DNA of 64,000 nt from Mycolicibacter sinensis (GTDB lineage: Bacteria; Actinomycetota; Actinomycetes; Mycobacteriales; Mycobacteriaceae). Of the stretch, positions 16,123-27,058 are shown piece after piece (the stretch's first letter is position 1; each line of letters starts with the position of its first letter). Both the position numbers and the translations under genes were made by a program. The stretch lies in contig NZ_LZIN01000083.1 of the NCBI RefSeq assembly GCF_001667375.1, forward strand, positions 1 to 64,000, read 5' to 3'. Below the pieces are notes generated by a model. That model did no database searches and was not told where the DNA came from. It saw only the letters and a list, made by a program, of their open reading frames with translations.

Positions 16123-16986
16123 ATGCCCGAACTACCCGAAGTCGAAGCGCTCGCGGACCATCTGCGCCGGCACGCCGTCGGCTGCACCGTCGGCCGGGTG
16201 GACGTCGTCGCGTTCTCGGTGCTCAAGACCTTCGATCCGCCGATCGACGCGCTGTGCGGCCAGACGGTTACAGACGCCCACCGATGGGGTAAGTACCTCG
16301 GAATGCACACCGACAAGCTGTATTTGATCACCCATCTGTCCCGGGCAGGCTGGCTGCGCTGGTCAGAAGCGCTGGCTTCGGCGCCGCTGCGCGCCGGCAA
16401 GGGCCCGATCGCGGTACGCGTGCACCTGGGCGCCCCGGGGCAGGCGCCGGGTTTCGACCTCACCGAAGCAGGCACCCAAAAGCGGCTGGCGGTCTGGCTG
16501 GTCGACGACCCGGCCAAGGTGCCCGGCATCGCCGCACTGGGCCCCGACGCGCTGGAGGTCTCCGACGACGAGCTGGCCGGGTTGCTGGCCGGCAACACCG
16601 GGCGGATCAAGACCGTCCTCACCGACCAGAAGGTGATCGCCGGCATCGGCAACGCCTACAGTGACGAGATCCTGCACACCGCAAGGATTTCGCCGTTCGC
16701 CACCGCGGCCAAGCTGACCGGCGAACAGCTCGCCGCGCTGCACGAGGCGATGCGGGCCGTGCTCACCGACGCGGTGACCCGCTCGGTCGGACAGCAGGCC
16801 GCGACTTTGAAAGGTGAGAAGCGCTCCGGCCTGCGGGTGCACGCCCGCACAGGGCTGCCCTGCCCGGTCTGCGGCGACACCGTGCGCGAGGTGTCGTTCG
16901 CTGACAAGTCCTTCCAGTACTGCCCGACGTGCCAAACCGGCGGCAAGGTGCTCGCCGACCGGCGCATGTCGCGGCTGCTCAAATAG
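16123..16986 (+). CDS. Fpg/Nei family DNA glycosylase, full length (Fpg2/Rv0944-like)
   Basis: The protein has 287 residues. The N terminus MPELPEVEALADHL supplies the catalytic Pro2 and Glu3 after Met removal. Middle: helix-two-turn-helix IKTVLTDQKVIAGIGNAYSDEIL. C terminus: zinc finger with Cys247, Cys250, Cys267 and Cys270. It excises oxidised bases and nicks by beta/delta elimination. By memory, the M. tuberculosis gene at this position (Rv0944) is a short form lacking the catalytic N terminus, whereas this one is complete. Whether it is Fpg- or Nei-type in specificity cannot be decided by eye. Followed 13 nt later by the SDR gene. Confidence 0.9.
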   Translation: MPELPEVEALADHLRRHAVGCTVGRVDVVAFSVLKTFDPPIDALCGQTVTDAHRWGKYLGMHTDKLYLITHLSRAGWLRWSEALASAPLRAGKGPIAVRVHLGAPGQAPGFDLTEAGTQKRLAVWLVDDPAKVPGIAALGPDALEVSDDELAGLLAGNTGRIKTVLTDQKVIAGIGNAYSDEILHTARISPFATAAKLTGEQLAALHEAMRAVLTDAVTRSVGQQAATLKGEKRSGLRVHARTGLPCPVCGDTVREVSFADKSFQYCPTCQTGGKVLADRRMSRLLK

Positions 16987-16999
16987 TTAGGCTGCCCAG

Positions 17000-17749
17000 G
17001 TGACCCGTCAGAAGATCCTCATCACCGGAGCCAGCTCCGGCCTGGGGGCCGGCATGGCCCGCGCATTCGCCGCCCGCGGACGCGACCTGGCCCTGTGCGC
17101 CCGGCGAACCGAGCGGCTAAAGGAACTGAAAGACGAGCTGACCCAACGATATCCCGGGATCACCGTGGCGGTGGCGGCGCTTGACGTCAATGACCATGAC
17201 GAGGTGCCCAGGGTGTTCACCCAGCTCTCCGACGAGCTCGGCGGGATCGACCGGGTCATCGTCAACGCCGGGATCGGCAAAGGCGCCCCATTGGGGTCCG
17301 GGAAGCTGTGGGCCAACAAGGCGACTATCGAGACCAACCTCGTTGCCGCCCTGGTGCAGATCGAGACCGCGATAGAGATGTTCACCGCCGCCGGCGGCGG
17401 GCACCTGGTGCTGATCTCTTCGGTGCTGGGCAACAAGGGAGTGCCCGGCGTCAAGGCCGCCTACGCGGCCAGCAAGGCCGGGGTGTCGTCGCTGGGCGAG
17501 TCGCTGCGCGCCGAGTATTCCGGCGGCCCGATCAAGGTGACGGTGCTGGAGCCGGGCTATATCGAGTCGGAGATGACGGCCAAGTCGGCGTCGACGATGT
17601 TGCTGGCGGACAACGAAACCGGGGTCAAGGCGATGGTGCGCGCGATCGAACGCGAAACCGGCCGAGCGGTGGTGCCGCCGTGGCCGTGGGCTCCGTTGGT
17701 GTGGCTGCTGCGGCTGATGCCGGCGCGGTTCACCAAGCGCTTCGCCTGA
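17000..17749 (+). CDS. Short-chain dehydrogenase/reductase (Rv0945-like)
   Basis: The protein has 249 residues of classical SDR fold: cofactor motif TGASSGLGAG at residues 8-17, NAG at the end of beta 4, catalytic Ser in LISSVLGNKG and YAASKAG (Tyr-x-x-x-Lys). The Arg in CARRTERL after beta 2 favours NADP(H). The C terminus (PWAPLVWLLRLMPARF) is hydrophobic and may associate with the membrane. GTG start at 17000. Convergent with pgi, 14 nt apart. Substrate unknown. Confidence 0.88.
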   Translation: MTRQKILITGASSGLGAGMARAFAARGRDLALCARRTERLKELKDELTQRYPGITVAVAALDVNDHDEVPRVFTQLSDELGGIDRVIVNAGIGKGAPLGSGKLWANKATIETNLVAALVQIETAIEMFTAAGGGHLVLISSVLGNKGVPGVKAAYAASKAGVSSLGESLRAEYSGGPIKVTVLEPGYIESEMTAKSASTMLLADNETGVKAMVRAIERETGRAVVPPWPWAPLVWLLRLMPARFTKRFA

Positions 17750-17763
17750 GTCGGTGTGCAGGC

Positions 17764-19428
17764 TCAGCCGGCCCGGCCCCGCTCCACCCGGTAGCGACGC
17801 ACCAGCGCGTCGGTGGAGCTGTCGGTCTGCGGCTGCGGGGAGGCGTCGTCGGTCAACACCGGCAGCAGCGCCTTGGCCTGCGTCTTGCCCAACTCCACGC
17901 CCCACTGATCGAAGGAGTCGATACCCCACACCACGCCCTCGGTGAACACCTGATGCTCGTAGAGCGCGATCAGCTGGCCCAGCACCGACGGCGTGAGCCG
18001 GGTGGCCAGAATCGAGGTGGTCGGCCGGTTGCCCGGCATCACCTTGTGCGGCACCACATCTTTAGGCGTGCCCTCGGCGGCGATCTCCTCGGCGGTCTTG
18101 CCGAACGCCAGCACCTGGGTCTGGGCGAAGAAGTTGCTCATCAACAGGTCGTGCATGCTGCCGGTGCCGTCGGCGGTGGGCAGGTCGTCGAGGGGTTGGG
18201 AGAAGCCGATGAAGTCGGCCGGCACCAGCCGGGTGCCCTGGTGCAGCAGTTGGTAAAACGCGTGCTGGCCGTTGGTTCCGGGCTCACCCCAAAAGATTTC
18301 GCCGGTGTCGGTGACCACCGGGGTGCCGTCGGCGCGTGCCGACTTGCCGTTGGATTCCATCGTGAGCTGCTGCAGGTAGGCCGCGAAGCGGTCCAGATCA
18401 TTGGAGTAGGGCAGCACCGCGCGGGACTGGGCGCCGAAGAAGTTGGAGTACCACAGCCCGATCAGACCGAGCAGCACCGGTGCGTTGGATTCCAGTGGGG
18501 TAGAGCGGAAATGCTCGTCGACGACGTGGAAGCCGGTGAGGAATTCGGCGAAGCGCTCCCGGCCGATCACCGCCATCACCGACAGCCCGATCGCCGAATC
18601 CACTGAGTACCGTCCGCCGACCCAGTCCCAGAAGCCGAACATGTTGGCGGTGTCGATGCCGAACTTTTCGACCAGCTCAGCGTTGGTGGAGACCGCCACG
18701 AAATGTTGCGACACCGCGTCGTCGCCCAGCGCGGCGGTCAGCCAGCGTCGGGCCGCGGTGGCGTTGGTCAGGGTCTCCAGCGTCGAGAACGTCTTGGAGG
18801 CCACGATGAAAAGCGTTGTGGCCGGGTCTAAACCGGCCAGCTTTGCGGTCAGGTCGGCCGGGTCGACATTGGAGACGAACCGTGCCGTGATCCCGGCGTC
18901 GGCGTAGTGGCGCAGCGCCCGGTCGACCATCACCGGGCCGAGGTCCGAGCCGCCGATACCGATGTTGACCACGGTCTCGATGCGCTTTCCGGTGGCGCCG
19001 GTCCATTCCCCGCTGCGCAGCCGGTCGGTGAACTCGCCCATCGCGTCGAGCACCGCATGCACGTCGGCGACGACGTCCTGGCCGTCGACGTGCAGGTCGG
19101 CGTTGCGCGGCAACCGCAGCGCGGTGTGCAGCACCGCCCGGTCCTCGGAGGTGTTGATGTGCACCCCGGCGAACATCGCGTCGCGCCGCTCCTCCAGGCG
19201 GGCCGTCCGGGCCAGATCGAGCAGCAGGCTCACCGTCTCTTCGGTGATGCGGTGCTTGCTGTAGTCGATGTAGAGGTCACCGATGGTGACGGTGAACTTC
19301 TCGCCCCGGTCGGGATTTTCGTCGAAGAACTGACGCAGGTGGGTGTCGCCGATCTGCTGGTGATGCTTGCGCAACGCGTCCCAGGCCGGAGTGGCGGAGA
19401 TGTCGGGGATCTGTTGGACGGAGCTCAT
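17764..19428 (-). CDS. pgi: Glucose-6-phosphate isomerase
   Basis: The protein has 554 residues, full length for bacterial PGI. It interconverts glucose 6-phosphate and fructose 6-phosphate in the cytoplasm. Signatures: [49 protein letters not shown] (catalytic Glu and His) and [17 protein letters not shown] (catalytic Lys). The genomic position matches Rv0946c. A single gene on this strand between SDR and the NmrA-like gene. Confidence 0.97.
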   Translation of the reverse strand: MSSVQQIPDISATPAWDALRKHHQQIGDTHLRQFFDENPDRGEKFTVTIGDLYIDYSKHRITEETVSLLLDLARTARLEERRDAMFAGVHINTSEDRAVLHTALRLPRNADLHVDGQDVVADVHAVLDAMGEFTDRLRSGEWTGATGKRIETVVNIGIGGSDLGPVMVDRALRHYADAGITARFVSNVDPADLTAKLAGLDPATTLFIVASKTFSTLETLTNATAARRWLTAALGDDAVSQHFVAVSTNAELVEKFGIDTANMFGFWDWVGGRYSVDSAIGLSVMAVIGRERFAEFLTGFHVVDEHFRSTPLESNAPVLLGLIGLWYSNFFGAQSRAVLPYSNDLDRFAAYLQQLTMESNGKSARADGTPVVTDTGEIFWGEPGTNGQHAFYQLLHQGTRLVPADFIGFSQPLDDLPTADGTGSMHDLLMSNFFAQTQVLAFGKTAEEIAAEGTPKDVVPHKVMPGNRPTTSILATRLTPSVLGQLIALYEHQVFTEGVVWGIDSFDQWGVELGKTQAKALLPVLTDDASPQPQTDSSTDALVRRYRVERGRAG

Positions 19429-19450
19429 TCCCCGACAGTAGTGGCGATGC

Positions 19451-20203
19451 TCAGTGCCGGTCCATGGCCGTCTCGGCGAGGTAGCGGGCGAACGGAACGG
19501 TCCCGACCGCCCGGTCGGGGGCCAGGTGGCCGCCGGAACGAAAAGCGCCGCCCACCCGACCGGGCACCGGCAGCGACACCCGCAGGCGGCGCTTGCCGGC
19601 CGCGGTCAGGTACTGGCGGGCCAACTCGCCGACGCCCAGGACCTGCGGGCCGCCCATGTCGGGCACCCGCCCGGCCGGCTCACCTAGTGCCAGCTCGGCG
19701 AGCGTGGCGCCGACCTCGCGTGGGTCGACCGGCTGGAAACTCCACCCGGCCGGCAACAGCATCACCGGCGACTTGGCCAGCATCCGCAGTCCGGCGGCGA
19801 CGAAGTCGTGAAACTGGGTGGTGCGCAGCACCGTCCACGGCACCCCGGACTCGGCGAGCAGTTTCTCGTCGGCGAGCTTGCGCTGGTAGTAGGAGAACGG
19901 CACCTTCTCGATCCCGACGATCGAGATGTAGACCAGGTGCGGTGTGCCGGCCGCCCGCGCCGCGTCGGCCAGCCGGTCAAGAGGATCCACGCACGCCACC
20001 ACGGCGTCGACCCCGTCGAGGGCTTCGGCCAGGCCGGCGCCGGTGGTCACGTCGCCGGTCGCGTACTGGACGGCGCCGGGCGAACTGTCGCGGTGGCGGC
20101 CGCGGCTGAGCACCCGCACCTGCGCGCCGGCATCCTGCAGGCGCTGCACCACGATGTGGCCGACCCGGCCAGTGCCGCCGGCCACCAGGATGCGTTTGGT
20201 CAC
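19451..20203 (-). CDS. NAD(P)H-binding NmrA/atypical SDR family protein
   Basis: The protein has 250 residues. N-terminal Rossmann motif [18 protein letters not shown] with Gly-x-x-Gly-x-x-Gly, then VRVLSRGR (Arg favours NADP) and a [22 protein letters not shown] segment in which Tyr-x-x-x-Lys is kept. Members bind NADP and act as sensors or reductases. It begins 9 nt after the chorismate mutase stop on the same strand, so the two are probably cotranscribed. A functional link to aromatic synthesis is not established. Confidence 0.8.
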   Translation of the reverse strand: MTKRILVAGGTGRVGHIVVQRLQDAGAQVRVLSRGRHRDSSPGAVQYATGDVTTGAGLAEALDGVDAVVACVDPLDRLADAARAAGTPHLVYISIVGIEKVPFSYYQRKLADEKLLAESGVPWTVLRTTQFHDFVAAGLRMLAKSPVMLLPAGWSFQPVDPREVGATLAELALGEPAGRVPDMGGPQVLGVGELARQYLTAAGKRRLRVSLPVPGRVGGAFRSGGHLAPDRAVGTVPFARYLAETAMDRH

Positions 20204-20212
20204 CGCGGGCCG

Positions 20213-20524
20213 CTAATGCCCGAGCCGGCCGCGGCCCAGCCGCAGCAGCAGCATCGCCAGCTCCTTGCCGTCCCGGCCGAGCTCGCTGTAGCGCTCGAGC
20301 ACCTGCATCTCCCGGCTGTGCACCAGCCGGGTGCCGCCCGAGGCCATCCGGGCCTTGCCGATCTCCTGCGACACCTCGGTGCGGCGCTTGACCGCGGCCA
20401 AGATCTCGGCGTCGAGCCGGTCGATCTCATGGCGCAGCTCATCGACGTCGGGAAGCTGTTGTTGGGATTGGGTGGTCATGGGTTCGGACTCCAGATTCTC
20501 GCTGTTGGTGTTCTCTAGTCCCAT
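20213..20524 (-). CDS. Chorismate mutase, AroQ-delta type (Rv0948c-like)
   Basis: The protein has 103 residues from ATG 20524; a GTG at 20545 would add seven. It is an all-helical chorismate mutase: LRHEIDRLDAEILAAVKRRTEVSQEIGKARM followed by the Arg in GGTRLVHSREMQVLERY. It converts chorismate to prephenate for Phe/Tyr. The C terminus RLGRGRLGH is the segment that, in the M. tuberculosis enzyme, is rearranged on binding DAHP synthase (AroG), so the weak intrinsic activity is probably boosted by complex formation. Upstream lies a GC hairpin. Confidence 0.92.
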   Translation of the reverse strand: MGLENTNSENLESEPMTTQSQQQLPDVDELRHEIDRLDAEILAAVKRRTEVSQEIGKARMASGGTRLVHSREMQVLERYSELGRDGKELAMLLLRLGRGRLGH

Positions 20525-20551
20525 CGGCGATCCGGCCTCACGCAACAGACG

Positions 20552-20583
20552 AGCCCCGGGTCGGCGAAGCGGACCGCGGGGCT
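20552..20583. other. Imperfect GC-rich inverted repeat upstream of chorismate mutase
   Basis: AGCCCCGGGTC (20552-20562) pairs imperfectly with GGACCGCGGGGCT (20571-20583), enclosing an 8-nt loop. It sits about 28 nt before the chorismate mutase ATG, so it would fold in its leader RNA, and about 140 nt before divergent uvrD1. Possible leader structure; no leader peptide seen. Confidence 0.3.
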
Positions 20584-20724
20584 TGGCGAGCAGCTAAACC
20601 ACGGGCACCGCTGATCGGTACCCGTAGATAAATCGACGCTGCATGTCGAGCACGAACCGAGTCTGCCACTAAGGGCCGTGCCAGCGCAAAGAGTGTCGGC
20701 GTTCGGCGGTACGTTGGGTTCGTT

Positions 20725-23043
20725 ATGAGTGTGCATGCGACTCCGCAAACCGATCACCTGCTGGACGGGCTCAACCCGCAGCAGCGTCAGGCCGTACTGC
20801 ACGAGGGCTCGCCGCTGCTGATCGTGGCGGGGGCCGGTTCGGGCAAGACGGCCGTGCTCACCCGGCGGATCGCCTACCTGCTGGCCGCCCGCGACGTCGG
20901 CGTGGGGCAGGTGCTGGCGATCACCTTCACCAACAAGGCCGCCGCCGAGATGCGGGAGCGGGTGGAGGGGCTCGTCGGCCCGCGGGCGCGGGCGATGTGG
21001 GTGTCGACGTTTCACTCCACCTGCGTGCGGATCCTGCGCAACCAGGCCTCGGTGGTTCCCGGGCTGAACTCCAACTTCTCGATCTATGACGCCGACGACT
21101 CGCGGCGGCTGCTGCTGATGATCGGGCGCGACATGGGCCTGGACGTCAAACGGCATTCGCCGCGGCTGCTGGCCAACGCCATCTCCAATCTCAAGAACGA
21201 ACTGATCGACCCCGAACGGTCGCTGGCCGAGCTGACCGAGGACTCCGATGACCTGAGCCGGGTGGTGGCCGCGGTGTACGCCGAATACCAGCGCCGGCTG
21301 CGCTCGGCCAACGCCCTGGACTTCGACGACCTGATCGGCGAGACGGTCGGCATCCTGCAGGCGTTCCCGGAGATCGCCCAGCACTACCGCCGCCGGTTCC
21401 GGCACATTCTGGTCGACGAGTACCAAGACACCAACCACGCCCAATACGTGCTGGTGCGTGAGCTGGCGGGGCATTCCGTCGAAGGCGGGCAAGCCGCCGA
21501 CATCCCGCCGGCGGAGCTGTGCGTGGTGGGTGACGCCGACCAGTCGATCTACGCGTTCCGCGGCGCCACCATCCGCAACATCGAGGACTTCGAACGCGAC
21601 TACCCGGATGCGAAGACGATGCTGCTGGAGCAGAACTACCGCTCCACCCAGAACATCCTGTCGGCGGCCAATGCGGTGATCGCCTACAACTCCGGGCGCC
21701 GGGAGAAGCGGCTGTGGACCGACGCCGGTGACGGCGAGCTGATCGTGGGCTATGTCGCCGACAACGAACACGACGAGGCACGGTTCGTCGCGCAGGAGAT
21801 CGACGCCCTGACCGACGCGGGCACGATCAACTACGGCGACATCGCGGTGTTCTACCGCACCAACAACTCATCCCGGTCGCTGGAAGAGGTGTTCATCCGT
21901 GCCGGGATCCCCTACAAAGTCGTTGGCGGCGTGCGCTTTTACGAACGCAAAGAGATCCGCGACGTCATCGCCTACCTGCGGGTGCTGGACAACCCCGGCG
22001 ACGCGGTGAGCCTGCGGCGCATCCTCAACACCCCGCGCCGCGGCATCGGTGATCGCGCCGAGGCGTGCGTGGCGGTGCACGCCGAGAACACCGGCATCGG
22101 CTTCGCCGCCGCGCTGCGCGCCGCCGCCGACGGCCAGGTGCCGATGCTCAATACCCGCTCGCAGAACGCGATCGCCGGATTCGTCGCGATGCTCGACGAA
22201 CTGCGGGCACACCTCAACGCGTGCGAGGAGGACCTCGGCGGGCTGGTCGAGCAGGTGGTGGACCGCACCGGCTACCGCGGCGAACTCGAGGCCTCCACCG
22301 ACCCGCAGGATCTGGCGCGGCTGGACAACATCAACGAACTCGTCAGCGTTGCTCATGAATTCAGCATCGACCGGGCCAACGCGCTCGCCGAACTGGACAA
22401 CCTGCCCGAGGAGGAGGACATCCCCGACGTCGGGGTGCTGGCGGCGTTCCTGGAGCGGGTCTCGCTGATCGCCGACACCGACGAGATCCCCGAACACGGT
22501 TCGGGCATGGTCACGCTGATGACGCTGCACACCGCCAAAGGCCTGGAGTTCCCGGTGGTGTTCGTCACCGGCTGGGAAGACGGCATGTTCCCGCACATGC
22601 GGTCGCTCGGGGATGCCCGCGAGCTGTCCGAGGAACGCCGGCTGGCCTACGTCGGCCTCACCCGGGCCCGGCAACGGCTCTATGTGAGCCGGGCCAAGGT
22701 GCGCTCGTCGTGGGGCCAGCCCATGTTGAACCCGGAATCGCGCTTCCTGCGCGAGATCCCGCAGCAGCTCATCGATTGGCGGCGCACCGACGCCACCGCG
22801 TCACCGAGCGCCCCGGTCAGCGGGGCCGGCCGGTTCGGGACGCCCAGACCGGCACCGAGCCGCTCCGGCAATCGGCCACTGCTGGTGCTGGCTCCCGGGG
22901 ACCGGGTCTCGCACGACAAGTACGGCCTGGGCCGGGTCGAGGAAGTCTCCGGCGCGGGGGAGTCGGCGATGTCACTGATCGACTTCGGCAGTTCCGGGCG
23001 GGTCAAGCTGATGCACAACCACGCGCCGGTGACCAAGCTTTAG
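20725..23043 (+). CDS. uvrD1: ATP-dependent DNA helicase UvrD1
   Basis: The protein has 772 residues, superfamily 1A. Motif I VAGAGSGKT (about residue 35), Ia TFTNKAAAEM, II VDEYQDTN, III VVGDADQSIYAFRGA, IV QNYRST, V TLHTAKGLEFPVVF and VI VGLTRARQRL are all present. The C-terminal Tudor-like domain (about residues 720-772, from APGDRVSHDKYGLG) is typical of UvrD/PcrA. It unwinds DNA in nucleotide excision repair; mycobacterial UvrD1 is stimulated by Ku, which is encoded 16 kb away. Divergent from chorismate mutase. ATG at 20725. Confidence 0.97.
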   Translation: MSVHATPQTDHLLDGLNPQQRQAVLHEGSPLLIVAGAGSGKTAVLTRRIAYLLAARDVGVGQVLAITFTNKAAAEMRERVEGLVGPRARAMWVSTFHSTCVRILRNQASVVPGLNSNFSIYDADDSRRLLLMIGRDMGLDVKRHSPRLLANAISNLKNELIDPERSLAELTEDSDDLSRVVAAVYAEYQRRLRSANALDFDDLIGETVGILQAFPEIAQHYRRRFRHILVDEYQDTNHAQYVLVRELAGHSVEGGQAADIPPAELCVVGDADQSIYAFRGATIRNIEDFERDYPDAKTMLLEQNYRSTQNILSAANAVIAYNSGRREKRLWTDAGDGELIVGYVADNEHDEARFVAQEIDALTDAGTINYGDIAVFYRTNNSSRSLEEVFIRAGIPYKVVGGVRFYERKEIRDVIAYLRVLDNPGDAVSLRRILNTPRRGIGDRAEACVAVHAENTGIGFAAALRAAADGQVPMLNTRSQNAIAGFVAMLDELRAHLNACEEDLGGLVEQVVDRTGYRGELEASTDPQDLARLDNINELVSVAHEFSIDRANALAELDNLPEEEDIPDVGVLAAFLERVSLIADTDEIPEHGSGMVTLMTLHTAKGLEFPVVFVTGWEDGMFPHMRSLGDARELSEERRLAYVGLTRARQRLYVSRAKVRSSWGQPMLNPESRFLREIPQQLIDWRRTDATASPSAPVSGAGRFGTPRPAPSRSGNRPLLVLAPGDRVSHDKYGLGRVEEVSGAGESAMSLIDFGSSGRVKLMHNHAPVTKL

Positions 23044-23057
23044 CGGGTCGCCGCCAA

Positions 23058-23600
23058 CTACGGGAGGCCGAGCCAGCGCTTGGTGGCCGGATGCAGTGCC
23101 GCCACGACGGTGGCGGCCTGGATGAACGGGATGGTGTGCACGATGCCCGGCACCCGGGCACCGGCGAGGAACAGGCTGCCGAAGGTCAGCAGCGCCACCA
23201 CCGCCCCGATCGCGATCAGGTATCGGCCGACCGGGCGCCGCAGCAGCAGCATGATCACCCCGGTCACGGTCGTCCCCGCGAACACCAGGCTCAAAAATGC
23301 GACCGCGACACAGAACAGCCGGTCGGTGTGCCACCAGCTGGCGATCAGGTCGGTAGACACCACGGAGGTGGCCCAGCAGCCGATGATGGCGAACACGCAG
23401 GCACTGATCGGCACGGCGGCCGACGGGGTGTGACCCGGCCGGGGTGCCTCGTGGGGCCGCATCGCCGGCGGCATCTGCTGCGCGCCGGTGACGACCGGAA
23501 TGGCGCCGGTAGGGGCCCGGCGGATGATGCGGCTGGCAGCACTGGCCGGATCGTTTCCGAAAGGATTAGCGCCGGTGGGCGGCTGGTGGCGGTCGGTCAC
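23058..23600 (-). CDS. Conserved membrane protein, four predicted helices, function unknown
   Basis: The protein has 180 residues. The N-terminal 60 are polar and Pro-rich, likely cytoplasmic; four hydrophobic helices follow (about 64-84, 96-120, 126-148, 153-172). No domain recognised. It starts 9 nt after the M23 peptidase stop on the same strand, so it is likely in one transcript with it and might act in the envelope. Convergent with uvrD1. Confidence 0.7.
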   Translation of the reverse strand: MTDRHQPPTGANPFGNDPASAASRIIRRAPTGAIPVVTGAQQMPPAMRPHEAPRPGHTPSAAVPISACVFAIIGCWATSVVSTDLIASWWHTDRLFCVAVAFLSLVFAGTTVTGVIMLLLRRPVGRYLIAIGAVVALLTFGSLFLAGARVPGIVHTIPFIQAATVVAALHPATKRWLGLP

Positions 23601-23609
23601 CCGTCCAGG

Positions 23610-24620
23610 TTAAGCGAAATTGATGCCGCGTTTGGCGAGCCAGGAGGTCGGGTCGATCCGGCTGGTGCCGTTCTGCAGCACCTCGAAGTGCAAGTGCGGG
23701 CCGGTGGAGTAGCCGCGGTTGCCCATCTCGGCGATCTGGTCGCCGGCCATCACCCGCTCGCCGACGCTGACCAGCGACCGGTTGATGTGCCCGTAGAGGG
23801 TCACCGTGCCGTCGGAGTGGCGCAGCTTGACCAGCATGCCGTAGCCCGCGCTGGCGCCGGACTCGATCACCACGCCGTCGGACGCCGCCAGAATCGGGGT
23901 GCCGATGGCGTTGGCGATGTCGATGCCGGCGTGCAGCACACCCCAGCGGTAGCCGAAGTTCGAGGTGAACGCGCCCTGGGTGGGTGCGACAAACAGCGGA
24001 CGCTGCAGCCGGGCCTCGCGCTCGGCGCGCTCCTGGGCGAACGCCACGCCCTTGGCCAGCTCCTCGTTGTGCACGACGACATTGGCCGCGGCCTTGACCG
24101 TGATCATCTGCATACCGTGGCTGGAGGTGGTGGTGGTGCCGTCGTTCAGCATCGTCTTGCTGGCGGCCAGCACGGCCGGCCGATTCACCGTGTCGTCGGA
24201 CGGGTGGGTGGCGGCGTGCGCGGCGGCGGCCGCCGCACCAGCGGCCATCGCGGCGATCATCACGCGGCTCTTGACCGCGCTGGTGGGCTGGCTGCGGTGC
24301 TTTCCGCCGCGCGACGGAACACCGGCTGCCTCGCGCGGAGAACGGTAGACGTACTCGTCGGGGTAACCGCCGCGGGGGAACGCCAGCTGCAGCACCGGCA
24401 TGTTGTCGGTGTCGGTCAGGTCGTCCAACTCCGGCGCCAGCAGCACCTCATCCGAACCGTCGAAGGCCGTATCGCGGAAGGGCGCGTCGTCGAGCTGTCC
24501 GAACTCGTTGAACGGGATGATGTCGGTGACTTCGGCGGGGCTGGGGGCCGCCGCTGCGCCGCTCCGATAGCGAGGGCTGATCCCGCCGGGAAGCGGGCGC
24601 ATGGGTGATCCGTGCCGCAT
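23610..24620 (-). CDS. M23 family metallopeptidase (Rv0950c-like)
   Basis: The protein has 336 residues. A long polar N terminus (about 1-115) precedes a hydrophobic Ala-rich segment (about 118-138), probably a membrane anchor. The C-terminal LytM/M23 domain (about 205-330) has zinc ligands His230 and Asp234 in HAGIDIA, and the His309-x-His311 pair in GPHLHFE, with GHINRS between. All catalytic residues are kept, so peptidoglycan endopeptidase activity is plausible. Divergent from sucC. Confidence 0.9.
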   Translation of the reverse strand: MRHGSPMRPLPGGISPRYRSGAAAAPSPAEVTDIIPFNEFGQLDDAPFRDTAFDGSDEVLLAPELDDLTDTDNMPVLQLAFPRGGYPDEYVYRSPREAAGVPSRGGKHRSQPTSAVKSRVMIAAMAAGAAAAAAHAATHPSDDTVNRPAVLAASKTMLNDGTTTTSSHGMQMITVKAAANVVVHNEELAKGVAFAQERAEREARLQRPLFVAPTQGAFTSNFGYRWGVLHAGIDIANAIGTPILAASDGVVIESGASAGYGMLVKLRHSDGTVTLYGHINRSLVSVGERVMAGDQIAEMGNRGYSTGPHLHFEVLQNGTSRIDPTSWLAKRGINFA

Positions 24621-24731
24621 CAGACTGGAAGATCCTCTGGTCGTAATCAGAACGTTATAAAGACCTGGACTTGGTGACGGTAACCAGTGATGCGCCGCAC
24701 TGGCAAGCTATCGGTCGAAACATGCACGTAA

Positions 24732-24747
24732 TGTGAAATGAATCACG
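24732..24747. promoter_or_regulatory. CRP-type site between the M23 peptidase gene and sucC
   Basis: TGTGA-AATGAA-TCACG matches the CRP consensus TGTGA-N6-TCACA in nine of ten specified positions. It lies 144 nt upstream of sucC and 112 nt upstream of the divergent peptidase start, so it could serve either gene. Match seen directly; binding inferred. Confidence 0.6.
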
Positions 24748-24890
24748 TTTCGACGGCGGTGAGATGTGCCACAGCGGTGGTATGGGAGGGCGGAACCTCG
24801 CCGCGGGGTCGATACAGTGCCTCGGGAGTTAAATCCTCCTGAATCCGACAGTGCCGGCCCGCCGGCTACCCGTAATAAGACAGTGAGCCC

Positions 24891-26066
<1,176 letters not shown>

Positions 26067-26068
26067 GC

Positions 26069-26971
<903 letters not shown>

Positions 26972-26983
26972 CAGTTTTCTGCT

Positions 26984-27039
26984 GAGCAGACGTGAAAGCC
27001 CCCATTTCAGCCTGAAATTGGGGGCTTTCGCGTCTGCTC
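26984..27039 (+). terminator. Large hairpin after sucD (mycobacterial GAGCAGACGCGAAAGCCCCC-type element)
   Basis: Left arm 26984-27010 and right arm 27012-27039 are inverted repeats with one mismatch and one bulge over about 27 bp; the core is GAAAGCCCCCATTTCAG. It lies 12 nt past the sucD stop and 20 nt before the next ATG. A near copy occurs at 28595-28650. Confidence 0.75.
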
Positions 27040-27058
27040 GCCTTAGGAAGGTAAAGCC

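Noticed and set aside
20640..20670. LexA/SOS box before uvrD1
   Set aside because: GTCGAGCACGAACC resembles half of the mycobacterial box only; the second half is missing.
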